Assembly: GCF_019645835.1 (NCBI RefSeq)
Contig: NZ_CP080998.1
Span: forward strand, 4,216,001 to 4,280,000
Direction of reading: 5' to 3'
Length of the DNA stretch: 64,000 nt
From: Mycolicibacterium holsaticum DSM 44478 = JCM 12374
Lineage (GTDB): Bacteria > Actinomycetota > Actinomycetes > Mycobacteriales > Mycobacteriaceae
The notes below the pieces were generated by a model. The model saw nothing but the letters and a program-made list of their open reading frames with translations. It was not told where the DNA came from and searched no databases. Positions 56,355 to 64,000 of the stretch are shown here, piece after piece; position 1 is the first letter of the stretch; each line of letters begins with the position of its first letter. A program made the translations under genes and the position numbers.

Positions 56355-56794
56355 TGGGCCACCTGCTTGATCTCGTACGGAATCGGCTGCTGGGCGGTGT
56401 GCGGATGCTCCGGCCCGACATACACGCGCAGCTTCTTCTGGATCTGGCGGCCGAGCTTGGTGTGCGGAATCATGCCCAGGATCGCCTTCTCGACGACCCG
56501 GTCGGCGTGCTTTTCCATCTCGTCACCGAGCGACCGCTTGCGCAGACCGCCGGGGTAACCCGAGTGGCGGTACGCGAACTTCTTCTGCAGTTTGTCGCCG
56601 CTGATGGCGACCTTCTCGGCGTTGATGACGATGACGAAGTCACCACCATCGACATTCGGCGTGAATGTCGGCTTGTGCTTGCCGCGCAACAGATTTGCTG
56701 CCGCGACGGCGAGCCGGCCGAGCACCACGTCGGTGGCGTCGATGACATACCACGAACGCGTGGTGTCACCCGCCTTCGGCGTGTACGTAGGCAC
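56351..56794 (-). CDS. rplM: 50S ribosomal protein L13
   Basis: 147 residues, the same length as the M. tuberculosis protein ([38 protein letters not shown]...[17 protein letters not shown]). GTG 56794 has AAGAGG upstream; the frame runs further to 56896 but lacks similarity. Operon with rpsI, as in nearly all bacteria. Confidence 0.97.
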   Translation of the reverse strand: MPTYTPKAGDTTRSWYVIDATDVVLGRLAVAAANLLRGKHKPTFTPNVDGGDFVIVINAEKVAISGDKLQKKFAYRHSGYPGGLRKRSLGDEMEKHADRVVEKAILGMIPHTKLGRQIQKKLRVYVGPEHPHTAQQPIPYEIKQVAQ

Positions 56795-56935
56795 AGCGCA
56801 TACCTCTTCTTCTCGGGTTCCCTGATGCCGGTCACGGCGGTTGCGGTGGGTAAGCCCTCGGCGACCGACGTTGACCCGAGGCCCGGCGTTCCGCACGCCA
56901 ACGAGGCAGCTTACCCGCGAGCGTCATCGCAGGTC

Positions 56936-56999
56936 AAAACGCCCCCGGGGGGCACTGTGCGGTCCCGATTCGGCTCCCCTCCGAATGCGGGACCGCACA
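56936..56999 (-). terminator. Double hairpin terminator after esxT
   Basis: Minus strand: an 11-bp stem TGTGCGGTCCC/GGGACCGCACA (56956-56999) with inner ATTCGG/CCGAAT, then GCCCCC/GGGGGC (56941-56953) followed by GTTTTGACC. It begins 14 bp after the esxT stop and separates it from rplM. Confidence 0.8.
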
Positions 57000-57012
57000 G
57001 AGTCTAGCGGGG

Positions 57013-57309
57013 TCAGGCGCCCCAGGCGTTGGCGGCGCTGCGGTCGGTGGCGGCGACGTCGTCGGCGCCGTCGCGGACCGCGTTACCCAGGTGGAACAGG
57101 ATGTCGTTGAGCGCCCCGGCGGCCTGCTGCCAGCGGGCCTGCTCGACGCGGTAGGCCTGTGCGGCCTGCCGCGTCCAGATTTCCTGCAGCGGCGCGATCT
57201 GGGCGCGCAGATCGTCCAGCGCCGCGTTCAGCCGCGCCGACGTGGCGTGGATTTCCTGTCGCACGGTGTACTCGATCTCGCCGAAGTTGTAGGAAAGCGT
57301 GTGCTCCAT
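57013..57309 (-). CDS. esxT: ESX-4 WXG100-family protein EsxT
   Basis: 98 residues, two helices (EIEYTVRQEIHATSARLNAALDDLRAQIAPLQEIWTRQAAQAYRVEQARWQQAAGALNDIL). The turn is W-T-R instead of W-x-G, as in M. tuberculosis EsxT. It probably forms a heterodimer with EsxU and leaves through ESX-4. It is 10 bp downstream of esxU. Confidence 0.92.
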   Translation of the reverse strand: MEHTLSYNFGEIEYTVRQEIHATSARLNAALDDLRAQIAPLQEIWTRQAAQAYRVEQARWQQAAGALNDILFHLGNAVRDGADDVAATDRSAANAWGA

Positions 57310-57319
57310 GTCCGAGCCC

Positions 57320-57643
57320 TCACAGTTCCGTGCCGACGGCGCCGAGGCGCTGCGCGTGGCTGTCGGCGGATTCGGCCAGCGTCTGCCGGTTCTGCCGGAT
57401 GGTCTCGGCGATCCGCGCCAGCGCGGTGTGCAGCTTCAGCGATTCGGTGTTCCACCGGTCCACCACGTCCCTGAACCGGAGGGCGGCCACCCCGCCCCAC
57501 ACCGACGGCGGCACGCTGCTCATCTGCCCGATGAACGACTGCAGAAACGCCCGGATCTCGTCGTTGCGGGCATCGGTCTTGTCGGCGACGGCGGCCATCA
57601 GGTCGAAGTCGGTGTTGAGCGCGCCGCCTGCGGGTGTCGTCAT
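57320..57643 (-). CDS. esxU: ESX-4 WXG100-family protein EsxU
   Basis: 107 residues, two helices around [18 protein letters not shown], a true W-G-G turn. ATG 57643 has AAAGGA upstream. The partner of EsxT; both follow the type VII genes 58862 and 57720. A SigM-type promoter (57675-57701) lies about 32 bp before the start. Confidence 0.92.
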   Translation of the reverse strand: MTTPAGGALNTDFDLMAAVADKTDARNDEIRAFLQSFIGQMSSVPPSVWGGVAALRFRDVVDRWNTESLKLHTALARIAETIRQNRQTLAESADSHAQRLGAVGTEL

Positions 57644-57674
57644 GGGTTTCCTTTCATCGTGCGGTTATGAAGTT

Positions 57675-57701
57675 CGACGCACGTGCCGCCGGTTCGGTTC
57701 C
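57675..57701 (-). promoter_or_regulatory. SigM-type promoter of esxU-esxT
   Basis: Minus strand GGAAC (57697-57701), 18-bp spacer, GTCG (57675-57678). Shares the 13-mer GGATGGAACCGAA with the promoter at 53148. Confidence 0.75.
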
Positions 57702-57719
57702 ATCCCCACCGAACTTTCT

Positions 57720-58865
57720 TCAGCGCACCGCATGGGCGGAACGGATCGCCTGGTCACAGACCTCACGCACCAGGTGTTCGCCTCCGATCGGGCTCTGGCA
57801 GCCGATCGCGATGCGCACGGAGCCGTCGACCAGCACGACCCAGATCACGGTGTGGTTCGGTCGTATCTCTCGGTACGTCACCGCGTCTCGGCCCGCCCGG
57901 TGATCGACGGGCCGGAAGTCGGCGAAGACGCCGTCGGTTTCCTCGTCGAGCGCCGCGTGCAGCGCGTCTGCCGTCGCGGCGAGCCCGGGGTCGGGCCCAC
58001 CGGCGGACTGCGTGAGGTGAAGGGCGACGTCGCCGTGCGTCGGGGACGCGATCTGCACCCGTGCCGACCCGGGTCCGGACGTCACCCGTCGCACCGGCCA
58101 GTCGGCTGGCACGACCATGCCCACCCGACCCTCCACCAGCAGCGCGGTCGGTGTCGCCTCGTCGTGCGCCGCGATCCCGCCGACGGCCACCGCGGCTGCC
58201 GACACCACACCGATGAGCGTCGCCGCCGTCCGAGGGCGCCGCTCGCGCCGCGTGGCCACGGGCGGGGTGTCCTCGGCGCTCTGCCGCGATCGCGACCCCG
58301 CACGACGGACCGCGTCTTCGCTCGCGACGGAAACCTCGATCCCGTTGTCGCGCAAGAGGCGGGTCAACCGTGCGGCAAGGGGGTCGAGGTCCGGTGCGTC
58401 GATGAGCACAACGGTCGATCTGCCGATCGCCGCGGCCACCGCTTGTGAGGTCGTGGCCACGTCGCCCTGTCGGGCGAGGACGAGCGGTTGCTCATCGGGG
58501 TGTGTGACGACGACGAGGTCGCCTGCCGACTCGACGATCGTGGCCCGTGGCGCGGCGGCCTGACAGAGCAGAGCGGTGCGCTGCAGCATGATGACGGTCG
58601 CGGCCACTGCCTGCGCGGCCGCTTGGATGCGGCCCGTGCGCGACGACGGCCACCACGTCGGGCAGACGACAACCAGCGTGTCGGGTTCGTCACCGCCGAC
58701 CACCCGGATGACGTCCTGCCACAGGTCTTGTACCGATATCAGCTGTTCGTCGAGCAGTGCGAGATCGTCGTCGATGCACTCCAGCGCGACTGAAACCCAT
58801 TCTGCGGGAGCGGTGTTGGGGCCGCTGATCATGGTGGGGCCCACTTCGATGACGGTTTGGCTCAC
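57720..58865 (-). CDS. Type VII secretion-associated protein (Rv3446c-like)
   Basis: 381 residues. The soluble N-terminal part (about 1-220; VIEVGPTMISGPN...TLVVVCPTWWPSSR) is followed by an Arg-rich segment, one transmembrane helix (about 235-255) and a C-terminal outer domain (LLVEGRVGMVVPADWPVRRVTSGPGSARVQIASP). It is the type VII secretion-associated protein conserved beside EccC4. The GTG at 58865 overlaps the eccC4 stop, so both are one transcript. Role in ESX-4 assembly unclear. Confidence 0.88.
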   Translation of the reverse strand: MSQTVIEVGPTMISGPNTAPAEWVSVALECIDDDLALLDEQLISVQDLWQDVIRVVGGDEPDTLVVVCPTWWPSSRTGRIQAAAQAVAATVIMLQRTALLCQAAAPRATIVESAGDLVVVTHPDEQPLVLARQGDVATTSQAVAAAIGRSTVVLIDAPDLDPLAARLTRLLRDNGIEVSVASEDAVRRAGSRSRQSAEDTPPVATRRERRPRTAATLIGVVSAAAVAVGGIAAHDEATPTALLVEGRVGMVVPADWPVRRVTSGPGSARVQIASPTHGDVALHLTQSAGGPDPGLAATADALHAALDEETDGVFADFRPVDHRAGRDAVTYREIRPNHTVIWVVLVDGSVRIAIGCQSPIGGEHLVREVCDQAIRSAHAVR

Positions 58866-61800
58866 GGCGGGTCGACCCAGGCGACCTGGACGAGCTGACG
58901 GGCGTCGCCGCGGGTGATCAACGTTCCCCGACCCGGCGGCAGCGACGTCGGCCGGACGGCTCCGAGCAGCACACCCTCCTCGGGATCCGCGCTCAACATC
59001 AGCCCGGTGCAACCGGGCTCACGCAGTCGGGTCAGCAGCGGGTCGAACATCGCCCGCGCGGCGCCGCTGGACCGGCGCGCGACGATGAGATGCAGGCCGA
59101 GGTCTTTCGCGTGCGGCAGCAGATCGGCAAGCGGCGTCAACGGGTTTCCCGTCGACGTGACGACCAGATCGTAGTCGTCGACGACGACGTAGATCTGCGG
59201 GCCCGACCACCACGATCTGCTGCGCAGTTGCTGCTGTGTGACGTTCGCCCCCGGCATCCGCGCCTCCAACCGGGACAGCAGTGAAGGCACCCGTGACGTC
59301 AGCGCCGCCGGCGATGCGGCGTAACCGGCGAGGTGTTCGGATTCCACGACGCCGAGCAGCGCACGGCGGAAGTCGATGATCTCGACCTGCGCTTCCTCAG
59401 AACTTGCGCCGCAGACGATCTGGTGACACAGCAGACGCAGCAGGGCCGTCTTACCCGACTCGGCCTCCCCGAGTACCAGGAGATGCGGCTGCGCCGCGAA
59501 ATCGACGGTCACGGGTTGCAGTTCACGTTCGCCCATGCCGATGAGAAGGTGCGCGGCCGAGGGTCTGGTGCGTGCTACGAGGTCGGACAGTTCGATGCGG
59601 CTGGGCAGCAGCTCGACGGGTGGTGCGCACCGTCCGCCGTACCGGTCGCGCAGCCGCGCGACACGGGCAGCCACGGCTTCACCGAGGCCGCTGGGTGTCG
59701 CGTGACCGTCCCACCGCGGCAACGCAATCAGCATCTCGCGGCCGTCCCCGGTGATTCCGCGCCCGGGCCCCGCGGCGCCCAGTTGGCGGGCGCGTTTGCG
59801 GTCCATCTCCGACTCGGCCGGTTCGCCGAGCCGCAACTCGATGCGCGTGGCGATCTGATCCTTCAGCGCGGGCCGCAGCTCCGCCCACCGCGATGCGGTC
59901 AACACCACGTGCACGCCGTAGGAAAGCCCTTGTGCGGCAAGCGCGGTGATCGGCGCTTCGAGCGCGTCGAACTCCTGGCGCAGGGTGGCCCATCCGTCGA
60001 CCACCAGGAAGACGTCACCGAACGGGTCTTCGCGCACCCCCGGGTCGCAGGCGGCCCGTCGCGCCCGATAGTCGACCACCGAATCGATGCCCAGCCGGCG
60101 GAACCGTTCTTCCCTGGCCCGGATCACCGACTGCATCACCGCGACCGTGCGACGACACAGATCGAGGTCGCGCCGACCTGCCACCGCACCCACATGTGGC
60201 AGGTCACGCAGCGACGACAGGCCGCCGCCGCCGAAATCCAGGCAGTAGAAGCCGACCTCTGCGGGATCGTTCGCCTCGGCCAGCGCCAGCATCATCGTGC
60301 GCAGCGCCGTCGACTTCCCGGACCGCGGCGCCCCGACGATCGCCACATTTCCAGCCGCACCGGACAACTCGACGGTCAGCACGTCGTGGCGTTGCTCGAA
60401 CGGGCGGTCCACCAATCCGATCGGCACCCGCAATCCGCGCAGATCGCCAGTCACCAGCATGTCCAGCGTGGGTGAGGTGGTCAGCGGCGGCAACCAGACC
60501 TGGTGTGCGGGGGTACCGTGCCCGGCCAGCCGATCCACCACCGTATCGAGCACCGTGCGCCGACGGCGGCGTGCGACGTCGGCCGCGGTGGCTTCGGGGG
60601 CGGACACCGGCGCGGCGGTGAACCGTCGCGGCGACACTGACCGGGGTGCGACGGCCGCCGTGTCGACGACGCCGGACACAAACGCCGTCTGAAACCGGGT
60701 CAGGTCACCGGCCGCAGTCTTGAGGTAGGCCGCACCAGGGCTGCTCGGCAGGTGGTAGGCGTCGGGGACTCCGAGTACGGCGCGGGATTCGCCTGCCGAG
60801 AACGTCTTCAGGCAGATCCGGTAGGAGAGATGGGTTTCCAGGCCGCGCAACCGGCCTTCGTCGAGCCGCTGGCTGGCCAGCAACAAGTGCATGCCCAGCG
60901 AGCGGCCCAGCCGTCCGATCGCCACGAACAACTCGGCGAAGTCGGGATGGTGGCTCAGCAGTTCGGAGAACTCGTCGACCACGATGAACAAGACGGGCAA
61001 CGACCCAAGCGGTCTCCCCTGCGCGCGGGCGCGGTCGTAGTCGGCCACGTTGGCGAATCCCCCGGCCGACCGCAACAATTCCTGCCTGCGGTGCATCTCG
61101 CCTACCAGCGCGTCGCTCATCCGGGTGACCAGGTGCGCCTCGTCGGCGAGGTTGGTGATGATCGCGGCGACGTGCCGGAGCCGGTCCAATCCCAGAAACG
61201 TTGCGCCGCCCTTGAAGTCGATCAACACCAGGTTCAGCGCCTCGGGCGGATGCGCCGCGACCATGCCAAGCACCAGCGACCGCAGGAACTCCGATTTGCC
61301 GGAACCCGTCGCCCCGACGCACAGCCCGTGCGGACCCATGCCGTTCTGCGCGGCCTCATTGATGTCCAGACGCACCGGCGCGCCGTCCTGTGCGACTCCG
61401 ATGGGGACCGCCTCGATGACCCTGCCACCGCTCGAAGCCCACTGCCGGTCGATGTCCATGCGGGTCGGATCGTCGATCCCCATCAGGTCCAGCCAGCCGC
61501 GGCCCGGGTTCGATTGGTGCGCCCCGTCGGACGGCACGCCCAGGCGGTAGGGCGCCAACCGTCGCGCACACGTGAGCGCCTGGGTGCACGTCAGCGCATC
61601 GGGATACGCGAGTGCGTCGATATCCACGCGCAACCCGTTCGCGGCTGCGGCCAGCGTGGCACCGACATCGACGACGGTGATCCGGCCGTCGCACCGGGTC
61701 GGGTCGAAACCCGTTATGGCGCCGCCGTCGGCGATCACCAGGGTCCAATCCGGCGCGGCATCAACGGCTTCGCTGAGGCTGCCGTACACCAGCCGCAACG

Positions 61801-62629
61801 GTCCGACGGCGTCAACCTCGCGGCGATGCTGGTGGTGCGGCAGCCATTTGAGCCAGTCCCACTCGTCACACGTCTCGGGGCTGACCGCCGCGGCGATCGC
61901 AAGGTGGTCCGGACCGTGGCTCACCGCAAGCTGGCAGACCATCGCCCGCATCAGCGCGCGGGCGGCGCTGACATCGCCCTCTACGCTGAGCACGGAATGT
62001 TCGCGCAGGGCGACGACGACGGGTACGTCGGTGATGGTGGACCGCTGCCGGATCAACCGGCGCATCGCGGCCACGGTGAGCGGATCGTGCTCTTCTGCGG
62101 CTCCCAGGGTGGGCGGCACCAACGCGGTGCACAGCGGTTGGTGGCCGGTCCCGACCCGGACACGACCGAAATCGGCATCCCCGGGTCTGCGCTCCCACAT
62201 CCGCGGGCCGCCGACGAGGGTCCACAGCGCATCCGGATCCGGATGGCTCCACCACAGCGCCCGATGCTGGTCGTGGGCGACTTGGCTGGTCGCAACGTCA
62301 AGCGCGTCGAGATAGCGCAGATAGCTCTGCCGGTCCCGGTTGAGTTCGGCGCAGTGGTTCGCGCCGCGTGCACCGTAGGCGACGCTGCCGAGCACCGACA
62401 CCAGCATCATCACCGGGAAGAACAGGAACATCGGGTTGCGTGCCGACCCTGCGCCCGACGTGAAGTAGAAGGCCATCATCCCGACCGCGGCCACCAGCAT
62501 GGCAAGCGGCATCAGGCGGGCAACCGGGTTCACCGGCACCGCCTTGGGCGCCTGCGGCGGCGCCTCAACGGCCAGATCTCCGGATGCCATCGGTGGCACC
62601 GGAAGTCGCGTCCCTCGGACAAACTCCAT
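58862..62629 (-). CDS. eccC4: ESX-4 FtsK/SpoIIIE-type ATPase EccC4
   Basis: 1255 residues. Two N-terminal membrane helices (about 38-90), then three ATPase domains with Walker A motifs GATGSGKS (about 440), GAPRSGKS (about 768) and GEAESGKT (about 1056); Walker B VLFIVVDEFSELLSHHP lies in domain 1. EccC engages substrates and drives type VII export. ATG 62629 is used: it follows a SigM-type promoter by 8 nt and is probably leaderless. Divergent from eccD4. Confidence 0.96.
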   Translation of the reverse strand: MEFVRGTRLPVPPMASGDLAVEAPPQAPKAVPVNPVARLMPLAMLVAAVGMMAFYFTSGAGSARNPMFLFFPVMMLVSVLGSVAYGARGANHCAELNRDRQSYLRYLDALDVATSQVAHDQHRALWWSHPDPDALWTLVGGPRMWERRPGDADFGRVRVGTGHQPLCTALVPPTLGAAEEHDPLTVAAMRRLIRQRSTITDVPVVVALREHSVLSVEGDVSAARALMRAMVCQLAVSHGPDHLAIAAAVSPETCDEWDWLKWLPHHQHRREVDAVGPLRLVYGSLSEAVDAAPDWTLVIADGGAITGFDPTRCDGRITVVDVGATLAAAANGLRVDIDALAYPDALTCTQALTCARRLAPYRLGVPSDGAHQSNPGRGWLDLMGIDDPTRMDIDRQWASSGGRVIEAVPIGVAQDGAPVRLDINEAAQNGMGPHGLCVGATGSGKSEFLRSLVLGMVAAHPPEALNLVLIDFKGGATFLGLDRLRHVAAIITNLADEAHLVTRMSDALVGEMHRRQELLRSAGGFANVADYDRARAQGRPLGSLPVLFIVVDEFSELLSHHPDFAELFVAIGRLGRSLGMHLLLASQRLDEGRLRGLETHLSYRICLKTFSAGESRAVLGVPDAYHLPSSPGAAYLKTAAGDLTRFQTAFVSGVVDTAAVAPRSVSPRRFTAAPVSAPEATAADVARRRRRTVLDTVVDRLAGHGTPAHQVWLPPLTTSPTLDMLVTGDLRGLRVPIGLVDRPFEQRHDVLTVELSGAAGNVAIVGAPRSGKSTALRTMMLALAEANDPAEVGFYCLDFGGGGLSSLRDLPHVGAVAGRRDLDLCRRTVAVMQSVIRAREERFRRLGIDSVVDYRARRAACDPGVREDPFGDVFLVVDGWATLRQEFDALEAPITALAAQGLSYGVHVVLTASRWAELRPALKDQIATRIELRLGEPAESEMDRKRARQLGAAGPGRGITGDGREMLIALPRWDGHATPSGLGEAVAARVARLRDRYGGRCAPPVELLPSRIELSDLVARTRPSAAHLLIGMGERELQPVTVDFAAQPHLLVLGEAESGKTALLRLLCHQIVCGASSEEAQVEIIDFRRALLGVVESEHLAGYAASPAALTSRVPSLLSRLEARMPGANVTQQQLRSRSWWSGPQIYVVVDDYDLVVTSTGNPLTPLADLLPHAKDLGLHLIVARRSSGAARAMFDPLLTRLREPGCTGLMLSADPEEGVLLGAVRPTSLPPGRGTLITRGDARQLVQVAWVDPP

Positions 62630-62637
62630 CGAACGTT

Positions 62638-62664
62638 GGACGTCGCGGGTGGCGTCCCGGTTCC
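62638..62664 (-). promoter_or_regulatory. SigM-type promoter of eccC4
   Basis: Minus strand GGAAC (62660-62664), 18-bp spacer, GTCC (62638-62641). The start point should fall at or next to the eccC4 ATG at 62629. Confidence 0.72.
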
Positions 62665-62749
62665 ATCCACAACCCCGGAATTTGCCGCGCACCCACATCC
62701 GCGAGCGGGGTTACGGTGACTGTGCACGGTGGGATTTCGGGGGTATGCG

Positions 62750-64000
62750 GTGCGAAATGCGCTATGCCGGCTAACGGTTCAGCACGACGGCGATGACGAT
62801 GCCTTCACAGAGGTGGACCTCGCACTGCCGCGCAACACGCACCTGTGTCAGCTGATGCCGTCGATTGTGGAGCTGGCACGCGGCGAGGACGCAGCGACGG
62901 CAGGCTCTCGCTGGCGGCTGTTCCGCATCGACGGCCACCCGCTCGAGGAATCGATGACGCTGGACCAGAACGACGTCGACGACGGGGCGACGTTGCTGCT
63001 CACCACCGTCGCCCCACCCGAGCCGGTGTGGGTACCCTGCGACGTCAGCCACGTCGCCGCGCGGCTCACCAACGCCGCCGAGCCCACCGCGCTGCTCCCC
63101 GTCGCGGGCGCTGTGGTCGCGGCAGCCGTTGCCGCCGCGGCGCTGTGCTGGGCGGCCGCCCCGATGACTGCCCGCCTTGCCACGGCGGTGGGCATGGCCG
63201 CCGCTGCCGCGCTGACGGCGGCCATGGTGGACCGGACACATACCGATGGGCCGGTGGGTGCGACGTTGAGCGTGTCGGCGGTGATGTACTCGACCGCAGC
63301 GGGTTTCGTCGCAGTTCCTGCCGGTCCGGCCGCAGCGCATCTGCTGCTGGCATCTGCGGCGGCGATGTCGATGTCCATGGTGCTGCTGCGCCTGACGCGC
63401 TGCGCCGTCATGTGGTTGACGGCGATCGCCGCCGCCGCGGCGTTGCTCGCCACGGCGACTGGCGTCGCTGTCGCGTGGCGTCTTCAACCGGCTGCCGTCG
63501 GCGCCCTGCTCGCGTGCGGGTCGCTGCTTGCTTTGACGGTGGCGCCGCGTATGTCGATGATCGTCACCGGCATCGGACCCTCGCCGCCGGACCTGGCCGA
63601 GCCGGTGCCCGACGCCTTCCGGGTGATGTCGACCCAGCACGTGCTTACCGGACTGGTTGTCGGCGCCACGACATCTGCAACGGTGGGTTGCGCGGTACTC
63701 ACCTTCGACGCCGCACCGCCGAGCGTGGCGTTCGTCGCCGCGGTCGCCGTCGTGCTGCTGCTGCGGACCCGCACCCATGCGGTTTCGGCTCGGCGCACCG
63801 CTCTGGGACTCGGTGGGATCGCCACGGCAGCACTGTTTTTCGCGATGGCTACGGTCGCGGTACCCGGCCAAGTCTACTGGCTCAGCCCGTTGGTGGGGTT
63901 GGCGGGCGTCGCGGGGCTGAGCCGACTGTTGGGCCTGACGGCCGGTCCCGTGGTGCAGCGCATCGTCGACGTCATCGAATATGTCGCTGTCGCAGCGGTG
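62750..64000 (+). CDS. eccD4: ESX-4 membrane channel subunit EccD4 (partial)
   Basis: 417 codons visible; the end lies past the window. The first about 85 residues form a ubiquitin-like domain (RLTVQHDGDDDAFTEVDLALPRNTHLCQLMPSIVEL...WRLFRIDGHPLEESMTLDQNDVDDGATLLLT), then a series of Ala/Val/Leu membrane helices. EccD forms the wall of the type VII pore. GTG 62750 is preferred; GTG 62729 is a second in-frame start. Divergent from eccC4 across a 120-bp gap. Confidence 0.9.
   Translation, partial: MRNALCRLTVQHDGDDDAFTEVDLALPRNTHLCQLMPSIVELARGEDAATAGSRWRLFRIDGHPLEESMTLDQNDVDDGATLLLTTVAPPEPVWVPCDVSHVAARLTNAAEPTALLPVAGAVVAAAVAAAALCWAAAPMTARLATAVGMAAAAALTAAMVDRTHTDGPVGATLSVSAVMYSTAAGFVAVPAGPAAAHLLLASAAAMSMSMVLLRLTRCAVMWLTAIAAAAALLATATGVAVAWRLQPAAVGALLACGSLLALTVAPRMSMIVTGIGPSPPDLAEPVPDAFRVMSTQHVLTGLVVGATTSATVGCAVLTFDAAPPSVAFVAAVAVVLLLRTRTHAVSARRTALGLGGIATAALFFAMATVAVPGQVYWLSPLVGLAGVAGLSRLLGLTAGPVVQRIVDVIEYVAVAAV

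Overview
The window is a high-GC actinobacterial chromosome segment, most likely from a rapidly growing Mycobacterium (Mycolicibacterium). The order guaB3-guaB2-DUF5319-rsdA-sigD-(Rv3415c-like)-whiB3, groES-groEL1, tsaE-tsaB-rimI-tsaD, alr, gadB, nnr, glmS, glmM, rpsI-rplM, esxT-esxU, eccC4 | eccD4 follows the Rv3410c-Rv3448 segment of M. tuberculosis. Interspersed are accessory genes: an mce/yrbE operon start, a P450 operon, a class I DAHP synthase, a carotenoid oxygenase, a TetR-linked redox cluster and an HNH (13E12-type) gene.

Layout. 1-2547 (minus): start of an mce operon led by a secreted protein and two YrbE permeases. 2811-4450 (plus): three secreted proteins, two of them tandem paralogues. 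4542-10157: a double-domain Lrp regulator, then a convergent P450/ferredoxin/amidohydrolase/kinase-fold operon. 10389-18106: purine synthesis (guaB2, guaB3), the SigD/RsdA sigma switch, WhiB3, and an aromatic-pathway DAHP synthase with an apparent attenuator leader. 18612-22950: small secreted proteins, an HD hydrolase, and the CIRCE-controlled groES-groEL1 operon. 22951-27756: an overlapping chain, alr-hydrolase-tsaE-tsaB-rimI-tsaD (cell-wall D-alanine and tRNA t6A). 27843-36851: cupin, lipase-like esterase, PucR-type regulator, gadB, nnr, glmS and hydrolases. 37135-41935: carotenoid oxygenase, LLM oxidoreductase, DEAD-box helicase, haloacid-dehalogenase-like protein. 41975-49654: a fused double TetR and a detoxification-like gene set. 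49759-51354: HNH gene with a LexA box. 51439-64000: glmM, ESX-4-associated genes, rpsI-rplM, esxT-esxU, eccC4 and the start of eccD4.

The strongest new signals are regulatory. (1) Five copies of an inverted repeat TGGG-N8-CCCA, four with AT-rich flanks, lie only in the gaps around a TetR protein that carries two complete TetR halves in one chain. They sit at the regulator's own promoter, at the divergent hydrolase/MOSC-reductase promoter and ahead of the DUF427-VOC-flavoprotein operon, so they define a compact candidate regulon. (2) The DAHP synthase gene is preceded by an apparently leaderless 24-codon peptide with a Tyr-Trp-Arg-Phe cluster, a perfect 13-bp long-range pairing and a perfect 10-bp terminator-like hairpin: a candidate aromatic amino acid attenuator. 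(3) Three ESX-4-related units each carry GGAAC-N18-GTC(C/G), matching the SigM promoter type with identical spacing.

No tRNA, rRNA, CRISPR array, insertion sequence or prophage was recognised.
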